Source: Atopobium sp. UBA6362
Lineage (GTDB): Bacteria; Actinomycetota; Coriobacteriia; Coriobacteriales; Atopobiaceae
Direction of reading: 5' to 3'
Length of the DNA: 8,241 nucleotides
NCBI GenBank assembly: GCA_002440065.1
Contig: DJRK01000083.1
Span: 1 to 8,241 of the forward strand
Translations under genes and position numbers: made by a program
Part shown: one piece after another, positions 1 to 3,937 of the stretch
Layout: every line of letters starts with the position of its first letter
Numbering within the stretch: position 1 is the first letter of the stretch
Notes under the pieces: generated by a model
Database searches by the model: none
The model's input: only the letters and a program-made list of their open reading frames with translations
Told to the model about the DNA's origin: nothing

Positions 1-43
1 CTTCTACGCCGAGCTCTACAACTCGCAGTTCGCCGAGGACTAG
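1..43 (+). CDS. C-terminal end of an upstream gene, truncated by the window
   Basis: An open frame enters from the left edge and stops at TAG 41-43, giving the carboxyl end FYAELYNSQFAED. Its codons are GC-rich with C or G in third positions, like the genes downstream, so it is probably a real gene end. Thirteen residues are too few to identify a family. In Streptomyces-type actinobacterial gene order, coaD (phosphopantetheine adenylyltransferase) often precedes the SepIVA-like and DUF177 genes. That makes coaD a guess from context only; the residues do not show it. Confidence 0.55.
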   Translation, partial: FYAELYNSQFAED

Positions 44-70
44 CCGGGCGGCGCCGGCGCTCCGGATATT

Positions 71-141
71 CGCGAGTGCAGCTTTTCAGACGCCTTGGGC
101 CCGTCTCGAGGGCCTGAGGTGTCAGATTTGCTGCACTCGCG
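71..141. repeat. Long imperfect palindrome (71-base hairpin) in the intergenic region
   Basis: Positions 71-82 (CGCGAGTGCAGC) and 130-141 (GCTGCACTCGCG) are perfect reverse complements over 12 bases. Pairing continues inward on the same axis. After a 3x3 TTT/TTT mismatch (83-85 against 127-129) come T86-A126 and C87-G125, then an A88/A124 mismatch. Fourteen consecutive pairs follow, 89-102 with 110-123, three of them G-U wobbles. The terminal loop lies around 103-109. That is about 28 pairs in 71 bases, starting 28 bases after the upstream stop codon. A short CTTTGTGTG follows, which is a poor T-tract. It could be a terminator for the upstream gene, a structured RNA or a dispersed palindromic element; the sequence alone does not decide. 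Confidence 0.8.
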
Positions 142-169
142 CTTTGTGTGCGGCTATGGGGCGCCGTGC

Positions 170-198
170 GCGTCAGATAGCTGCCGTTATGGTAAGGT
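170..198 (+). promoter_or_regulatory. Possible extended -10 promoter for the SepIVA-like gene
   Basis: TAAGGT at 193-198 fits the TANNNT form of a -10 box and is preceded by TGG at 190-192, an extended -10 element. A weak -35 match (GCGTCA, 170-175, three of six consensus bases) lies 17 bases upstream. Transcription from here would give a leader of roughly 90 bases before the start at 298. This is a motif match only. Confidence 0.3.
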
Positions 199-208
199 TG
201 TCCAGATA

Positions 209-234
209 GATGCGACGCAAGTCGCTCAAGCATC
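209..234 (+). other. Leader hairpin with a GNRA tetraloop
   Basis: GCGAC (212-216) and GTCGC (221-225) pair perfectly around the tetraloop GCAA (217-220), a GNRA loop. Alternatively GATGC (209-213) pairs with GCATC (230-234), leaving a three-pair inner stem and a six-base bulge. The two forms compete for bases 212-213. It lies between the possible promoter and the ribosome binding site, so it would be in the 5' leader of the downstream gene. No known riboswitch class is recognised. Confidence 0.4.
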
Positions 235-283
235 GGTTTTCGAGGGGTCCCAAGCGTGCCTTTTGCTTTGCGGGCCAAGCACG
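227..283 (+). repeat. Three imperfect direct repeats headed CAAGC with a 24-25 base period
   Basis: CAAGC occurs at 227-231, 251-255 and 276-280. Units one and two also share a TTTT run (237-240 and 261-264) and a G-rich tail. The third copy runs into the Shine-Dalgarno sequence AAAGGAG (284-290). CGTGC (255-259) can pair with GCACG (279-283), forming a hairpin whose 3' foot touches the ribosome binding site. These may be protein-binding sites, RNA structure or chance in a GC-rich background. Confidence 0.3.
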
Positions 284-297
284 AAAGGAGCCTGCGC

Positions 298-801
298 ATG
301 CAGCCAGGTGAAGAGGTCAACGCCCTGTGCGACGAGCTCGAGGAGATTGTCAACGAGGGCAAGAAGCCCCTCAAGGGCGGCTCGGGCAGCAACCCCAAGA
401 TCGTTGACGCCGACGCCATCTATGACCTCCTCGACGAGATCCGCAACGCCTTCCCCGAGGAGTTCAACGCCGCTCGCCGCGTCATGAAGGAGGAGGACGA
501 GATTCTCGCCCGTGCCCACCAGACGGCAGACTCCATCGTGGCGGACGCCCAGCAGCAGGCCATGATCCTCGCAGGCGACCAGGAGGTCGTGCGCCTCGCG
601 CAGCAGCAGGCCGACGCCATCCGCGACCAGGCGTCCCAGTACGAGCGCGACACCCGCTACAACGCCGAGGAGTACGCAGACACCGTCCTCGCCCACCTCG
701 AGGAGAACCTCAAGTCGCTTACCGGCTCGGTCACGCGCGTCCGCCAGACCCTGGACGAGAACTCCGGCCCGCGCAACACCACGAACAACGTGCCTTGGTA
801 G
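298..801 (+). CDS. SepIVA/DivIVA-like coiled-coil protein, probably in septum or envelope assembly
   Basis: A 167-residue, soluble, charged protein with no signal peptide or membrane segment. Residues 1-20 are acidic and are followed by a Gly/Ser-rich linker (about 21-33). A segment at 36-72 (VDADAIYDLLDEIRNAFPEE, then basic and acidic residues) leads into a long Ala/Gln/Glu-rich coiled coil (about 70-155) containing AEEYADTVLAHLEENL. Layout and wording resemble mycobacterial SepIVA, a DivIVA-domain division factor. SepIVA likewise sits just upstream of DUF177 and rnc in Mycobacterium, but is longer (about 245 residues). ATG 298 is preferred over an in-frame ATG at 256 because AAAGGAG (284-290) lies seven bases before it. 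The next gene's ribosome binding site overlaps this stop codon, so the two are probably co-translated. An F-type ATPase subunit b-like or generic DivIVA label is possible in automated annotation; the coiled coil alone cannot separate them. Confidence 0.8.
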   Translation: MQPGEEVNALCDELEEIVNEGKKPLKGGSGSNPKIVDADAIYDLLDEIRNAFPEEFNAARRVMKEEDEILARAHQTADSIVADAQQQAMILAGDQEVVRLAQQQADAIRDQASQYERDTRYNAEEYADTVLAHLEENLKSLTGSVTRVRQTLDENSGPRNTTNNVPW

Positions 802-812
802 GAGCGCCCACG

Positions 813-1370
813 ATGCAGCCCATTATCTTCTCGCTCGATGAGCGCCTCGCTAACCCCGCGGACACGCTCCCCGTCGAGGGCCACCTCGACGAGAAGGGCT
901 ATACGCTGGGCGAGCACGAGTTCGAGCTCCCCGAGGGCATCGACTACGACCTCGCGCTCACGAACGCGGGGGAGGGCATCCTCGTGACCGGCATGATCTA
1001 CTGTCACGTCAAGGGGACGTGCGACCGCTGCCTCGAGGACGCCGAGTTCGACATCTCCGGCGAGGTTGACGAGTACTACCTCTTCGAGGAGCCCGAGCAC
1101 CCCGAGGGGGACGACTCCGACGACGACCTCGACTACGCGCTCGTGCGCGAGGACGACACCATCGACCTCGCCGAGGCGCTGCAGACCGCCCTGGTGATGG
1201 AGACCCCGTTGCAGGTCCTCTGCAAGCCCGACTGCAAGGGCCTGTGCCCCGTCTGCGGCGCGAACCTGAACGAGGGCGACTGCGGCCACGAGGACGAGAT
1301 CGCGCAGATGCGCGCGGGCGACAACCCCTTCGCTGCCCTGGCGCAGCTCAAGTTTGACGACCCTGAGTAG
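813..1370 (+). CDS. DUF177 (YceD family) protein, linked to 23S rRNA/50S biogenesis
   Basis: A 185-residue acidic protein of the DUF177/YceD family. Family members are implicated in accumulation or processing of 23S rRNA in bacteria and plastids; the biochemical activity is not settled. It shows the family's central CxxC (TCDRCLEDAEFDISG, C70 and C73), a following EVDEYYLF strand, and a C-terminal Cys cluster (C137, C141, C145, C148, C157) around CKGLCPVCGANLN. The cluster looks like a metal site. An acidic stretch (about 92-106) separates the two parts. ATG 813 is chosen because GGAG (801-804), overlapping the upstream stop, is eight bases away. An in-frame TTG at 795 would overlap the previous gene and lacks a suitable ribosome binding site. 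Placement directly before rpmF is the classical yceD-rpmF pairing. Confidence 0.9.
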   Translation: MQPIIFSLDERLANPADTLPVEGHLDEKGYTLGEHEFELPEGIDYDLALTNAGEGILVTGMIYCHVKGTCDRCLEDAEFDISGEVDEYYLFEEPEHPEGDDSDDDLDYALVREDDTIDLAEALQTALVMETPLQVLCKPDCKGLCPVCGANLNEGDCGHEDEIAQMRAGDNPFAALAQLKFDDPE

Positions 1371-1433
1371 CGGCCGGGGCCAACGTCTTGCCGCCCAATG
1401 CGCCGAGACGTGCAGATATTCTGTATCGTGCCA

Positions 1434-1456
1434 AACGCGTTGGAATGTGCTACAGT
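1434..1456 (+). promoter_or_regulatory. Possible promoter and palindrome upstream of rpmF
   Basis: The 173-base gap before rpmF is visibly more AT-rich than the genes. TACAGT (1451-1456) preceded by TGC (1448-1450) makes an extended -10 box. No good -35 lies 16-18 bases upstream. The perfect 8-base palindrome AACGCGTT (1434-1441) sits just upstream, where an activator or repressor could bind. A second structure, ACGTCTTG (1383-1390) pairing with CGAGACGT (1404-1411), follows the DUF177 stop but lacks a T-tract. Transcription from here would give a leader of about 80 bases. This is a motif match only. Confidence 0.35.
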
Positions 1457-1543
1457 TATCAACGCATGATTTTTGGCGATAGGCCGTCATGGGGTCGCGG
1501 ATGCGTCCCGTGGCGATGGAAGTAAAAGTCTGAGAGGTTCATC

Positions 1544-1723
1544 ATGGCAGTACCCAAGCAAAAGAAGGGCCGCGGCGCCACCCACTCCCGTCGTTCGGCG
1601 AACAGCAAGCTCACCGCTGCTCCTCGTTCCGTGTGCCCGCAGTGCGGCGCTCCTAAGCTCCCGCATCACGTGTGCCCGAACTGCGGTTTCTACAAGGACC
1701 GCGAGGTCGTTGTCACCGAGTAG
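1544..1723 (+). CDS. rpmF: 50S ribosomal protein L32 (bL32), zinc-ribbon form
   Basis: A 59-residue basic protein starting MAVPKQKKGRGATHSRRSAN, the standard bL32 opening. L32 is a component of the large ribosomal subunit. A zinc ribbon is intact: CPQC at 31-34 and CPNC at 44-47, so this is the zinc-binding (C+) form. The end YKDREVVVTE is also typical. Length is normal for the family (about 56-60). GAGAGG (1532-1537) lies six bases before the ATG. Codon use, with CGT, GCT and AAG, is less GC-biased than in neighbouring genes, as expected of a highly expressed ribosomal gene. It follows DUF177 and is closed by an intrinsic terminator, while a second transcription unit begins with plsX. Confidence 0.98.
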   Translation: MAVPKQKKGRGATHSRRSANSKLTAAPRSVCPQCGAPKLPHHVCPNCGFYKDREVVVTE

Positions 1724-1755
1724 CCATGAGGCTCCTGCGACATAGCGTCACCCTT

Positions 1756-1788
1756 GAGGAGGCCGGCATCTGTCGGTCTCCTTTCTTT
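1756..1788 (+). terminator. Intrinsic terminator after rpmF
   Basis: GAGGAGGCCG (1756-1765) pairs with CGGTCTCCTT (1774-1783) over ten pairs, including one internal G-U and one terminal G-U pair. The loop GCATCTGT is eight bases. The T-rich run TTTCTTT (1782-1788) overlaps and follows the 3' arm. It starts 32 bases after the rpmF stop. It should end, or partly attenuate, transcription before plsX. Confidence 0.8.
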
Positions 1789-1799
1789 GTGCGCGCTGT

Positions 1800-1826
1800 T
1801 TGGCCCGACCGCGCAGCGGTTATACT
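1800..1826 (+). promoter_or_regulatory. Probable promoter of the plsX-acpP-rnc-smc-ftsY unit
   Basis: TATACT at 1821-1826 matches the -10 consensus at five of six positions in an otherwise GC-rich context. TTGGCC at 1800-1805 matches four of six -35 bases, but with a short 15-base spacer. The site lies just downstream of the rpmF terminator and 35 bases before the plsX start, which supports a separate transcription start here. Confidence 0.55.
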
Positions 1827-1861
1827 TAGCAAGTTGAACAATATCCAGCTAGGAGGCTCGC

Positions 1862-2851
1862 TTGACCACCATAGCCGTAGACATCATGGGCTCCGACAAA
1901 GACCCCCAGGTCCTTCTCGAGGGCGTCTCGCAGGCGCTCGAGGCCGATCACGACCTCGAGGTGCTCGTGGCGGGCGCCCCGGGGATCGTCGAGCCCTACT
2001 GCTCCTCCCATGAGCGCGCCCGCGCCCTGCCCTGCACCGAGGTCATCTCGATGTCCGAGCACCCCGCGACGGCGATCCGCCAGAAGAAGGACTCGAGCAT
2101 CGTGCGCGCCAGTGCCGCCGTGCGCGCGGGCGAGGCCGAGGGGCTCTTCTCGGCAGGCTCCACGGGGGCGGTCCTCACGGCCGCGACCTTTGGCGTGGGG
2201 CGCATCAAGGGCATCAAGCGCCCGGCCCTCGCGAGCGCCCTTCCCGGGCGCGACGGCCACAAGACGGTCTTCCTCGACCTGGGCGCCAACGCCGACGTGA
2301 AGCCTGAGGTCATGGTGCAGTTCGCCCACATGGGGCGCGCCTATGCGCAGGTCGTCCTCGGCGTCGAGGACGCGCGCGTGGGCCTTCTGTGCAACGGCAG
2401 CGAGGAGACGAAGGGCTCCGAGCTCGCGCTCGCCTACCACGCGGCGCTCGCCGAGGGCGACTGCGGCTTTGCGGGCAACGCCGAGGGCGGCGACCTTCTG
2501 GGCGGCGACTTCGACGTGATCGTGGCCGACGGTTTCTCGGGCAACGTCGCGCTCAAGTCCATCGAGGGCACGGCGAAGTTCGTGCTCGGCCGGATGAAGA
2601 CGGCCATGGAGGGCTCGGTGAAGAACAAGCTCGGCATGCTGCTCCTCAAGGACGCTCTCAAGTCCATGGCCGCCGAGCTCTCGGGCGACGAGTACGGCGG
2701 GGCGATCCTTCTCGGCCTCAAGGCGCCCGTCCTCAAGGGCCACGGCTCCACGTCCTCGCGCGCCGTCTGCCAGGGCACGCTCGCCGCGGCCGCGGCCGCG
2801 AGGGGCGGCCTGGTGGAGCGCATCGCCGCTGCCTGCGCCGCGCAGGCCTAA
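1862..2851 (+). CDS. plsX: Phosphate acyltransferase PlsX
   Basis: PlsX transfers the acyl group from acyl-ACP to inorganic phosphate, making acyl-phosphate for PlsY. This is the first committed step of phospholipid synthesis in most bacteria, carried out by a peripheral membrane enzyme. The 329 residues match the usual 320-350. Family signatures appear in order: TIAVDIMGSD (3-12), IRQKKDSSIVRAS (72-84), SAGSTGA (97-103), LDLGAN (138-143), VGLLCNGSEETKG (173-185), GNAEGGDLL (205-213), VADGFSGNVALKS (221-233) and YGGAILLGLKAPVLKGHGS (278-296). The start is TTG 1862, five bases after AGGAGG (1851-1856), and places the family's IAVD opening correctly. Two motif positions differ from the form I know: CNGSEE for NIGEE-type and EGGD for EGRD. 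It heads the second unit, with acpP, its substrate carrier, next. Confidence 0.97.
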   Translation: MTTIAVDIMGSDKDPQVLLEGVSQALEADHDLEVLVAGAPGIVEPYCSSHERARALPCTEVISMSEHPATAIRQKKDSSIVRASAAVRAGEAEGLFSAGSTGAVLTAATFGVGRIKGIKRPALASALPGRDGHKTVFLDLGANADVKPEVMVQFAHMGRAYAQVVLGVEDARVGLLCNGSEETKGSELALAYHAALAEGDCGFAGNAEGGDLLGGDFDVIVADGFSGNVALKSIEGTAKFVLGRMKTAMEGSVKNKLGMLLLKDALKSMAAELSGDEYGGAILLGLKAPVLKGHGSTSSRAVCQGTLAAAAAARGGLVERIAAACAAQA

Positions 2852-2855
2852 CGGG

Positions 2856-2861
2856 TAGAAT
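2856..2861 (+). promoter_or_regulatory. Possible internal -10 box ahead of acpP
   Basis: TAGAAT starts five bases after the plsX stop and fits the TANNNT -10 form. There is no convincing -35 within the GC-rich end of plsX. If active, it would give acpP its own start with a leader of about 50 bases, sensible for an abundant protein. Confidence 0.3.
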
Positions 2862-2891
2862 CTGAACGTATCCGCACCCATTCAAGCAACC

Positions 2892-2904
2892 GGGGCTTTG
2901 CCCC
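2892..2904 (+). other. GC-rich hairpin just upstream of the acpP ribosome binding site
   Basis: GGGGC (2892-2896) and GCCCC (2900-2904) pair around a TTT loop. No T-tract follows, so this is not an intrinsic terminator. It ends two bases before TAAGGAGG (2907-2914). It could protect the acpP mRNA 5' end or mark a processing site within the plsX-acpP transcript. Confidence 0.45.
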
Positions 2905-2918
2905 CATAAGGAGGACCC

Positions 2919-3155
2919 ATGAACCGTGCTGATATTCTCGCCAAAGTGGCGGGCATCGTCGACGAGACGCTCGACCTCAAGGGCGCCCAGGTGGACGAGT
3001 CCACGAACCTCAAGGAGCTCGGTGCCGACTCCTTCGACCTGCTCGAGCTCGTGACCGCCTTGGAGGACGAGTTCGGCCTCACCCTCGACGACGAGGCCGT
3101 CGAGAACATCGCGACGGTCGGCCAGGTCGTCGACGCCATCGAGAACGCCCAGTAG
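2919..3155 (+). CDS. acpP: Acyl carrier protein
   Basis: A 78-residue acidic four-helix carrier of fatty acyl chains. The serine that receives 4'-phosphopantetheine is S38 in the motif ELGADSFDLLELV (34-46). Most bacterial carriers have DSL here, whereas this one has DSF. Helix II and the acidic tail (LEDEFGLTLDDEAVENIATV) are otherwise standard. A near-perfect Shine-Dalgarno, TAAGGAGG (2907-2914), sits four bases before the ATG, consistent with high expression. Its position directly after plsX fits, since acyl-ACP is PlsX's substrate. The fabD, fabG and fabH genes that commonly lie between plsX and acpP are absent. Given the context it is the primary fatty-acid carrier, not a polyketide or peptide-synthetase carrier. 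Confidence 0.95.
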   Translation: MNRADILAKVAGIVDETLDLKGAQVDESTNLKELGADSFDLLELVTALEDEFGLTLDDEAVENIATVGQVVDAIENAQ

Positions 3156-3174
3156 GCCCGCGGAGGCGTTTGAG

Positions 3175-3903
3175 TTGAAGATGCACCGCCGCGTGGCCGC
3201 CGCAGAGGAGATCTGCGGCCACGAGTTCAAAGACAAAGAGCTGCTCCAGCGCGCCTTGACGCACCCTTCGGCCGTGGAGGGCAACCGCACCATGGGCTCC
3301 TACGAGCGCCTGGAGTTCTTGGGCGACTCGGTGCTGGGCGCCATCGTCGCGACCGACATCTACGAGCGCTACCCGTCCATGGACGAGGGCGAGCTCTCCC
3401 AGCTCAAGATCGCGCTCGTCTCGGGCAAGATGCTCTCGAACATCGCCGACGGCCTGGGGATCGGCCCGCTCATCGTCATGGGCGACTCCGAGAAGGGCAC
3501 GGGCGCCCGCGGCATGCACTCCGCGCTCGAGAACGTCTACGAGTCCATCGTGGGCGCGCTCTACCTCGACGCCGGCTACGAGGCCACGCACGAGTTCGTC
3601 CAGCGCACGCTCGGCCCCCATGTGTCCCAGGACCTCGCCAAGAAGCCGATCAGCGCCAAGTCGCGCCTGCAGGAGGTCACGCAGCGCGACATGCACTCCG
3701 CGCCCGAGTACAAGCTCGTCGGCGAGGAGGGCCCGGCGCACACGCCCACGTTCACCTCGGTGGCGATGGTCGACGGCAGGCGCCTCGGGCGCGGTTCCGG
3801 CTCGTCCAAGAAATCCTCCGAGAGCGCCGCGGCCGCGGACGCGCTCGTGAACCTCGGCTACGCCCAGGAGGGCGAGTTCGAGCGCGAGGGCATGACCAAC
3901 TAG
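3175..3903 (+). CDS. rnc: Ribonuclease III
   Basis: RNase III cleaves double-stranded RNA, including rRNA precursors. The 242 residues hold the catalytic domain (about 5-155) with the signature YERLEFLGDSVLGAIVATD and catalytic E47 and D51. A C-terminal dsRNA-binding domain (about 161-227) follows, with SRLQEVTQRD and GSSKKSSESAAA. The second catalytic patch reads SALENVYESIVGALYLDAG (115-133). It aligns without gaps to the usual SILADxxEALIGAxYLD, so E123 matches E. coli E117, but N120 replaces the metal-binding D114. The TTG start at 3175 lies eight bases after GGAGG (3162-3166); an in-frame ATG at 3181 would be 14 bases away, so TTG is preferred. It lies 19 bases after acpP in the same unit, as in Bacillus acpA-rncS-smc-ftsY. 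Confidence 0.95.
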   Translation: MKMHRRVAAAEEICGHEFKDKELLQRALTHPSAVEGNRTMGSYERLEFLGDSVLGAIVATDIYERYPSMDEGELSQLKIALVSGKMLSNIADGLGIGPLIVMGDSEKGTGARGMHSALENVYESIVGALYLDAGYEATHEFVQRTLGPHVSQDLAKKPISAKSRLQEVTQRDMHSAPEYKLVGEEGPAHTPTFTSVAMVDGRRLGRGSGSSKKSSESAAAADALVNLGYAQEGEFEREGMTN

Positions 3904-3937
3904 CCTCGCTTTCCCACGTCTGAAAGGCTCCGCGCAC

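Noticed and set aside
95..487. A plus-strand open frame covering the palindrome, leader and start of the SepIVA-like gene
   Set aside because: It runs through a 71-base hairpin, has no ribosome binding site and turns into Arg/Ser/Thr-rich low complexity where it overlaps the real gene in another frame.
795..812. TTG at 795 as the start of the DUF177 gene
   Set aside because: It would overlap the preceding gene and has no ribosome binding site at proper distance. ATG 813 has GGAG eight bases upstream.
1383..1411. Stem after the DUF177 stop as an intrinsic terminator
   Set aside because: Eight pairs with a 13-base loop, but followed by GCAGATATTCTG and not a T-run.
1672..2013. A plus-strand open frame from inside rpmF into plsX
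   Set aside because: It overlaps the rpmF terminator and the plsX start in a different frame, and its predicted protein is unstructured and Arg/Gly-rich.
1826..2881. A 351-codon minus-strand open frame opposite plsX
   Set aside because: It mirrors the plsX coding stretch almost exactly and has no recognisable domain.
2892..2904. Hairpin before acpP as an intrinsic terminator
   Set aside because: The 3' arm is followed by CATAAGGAGG, not a T-tract, and the stem is only five pairs.
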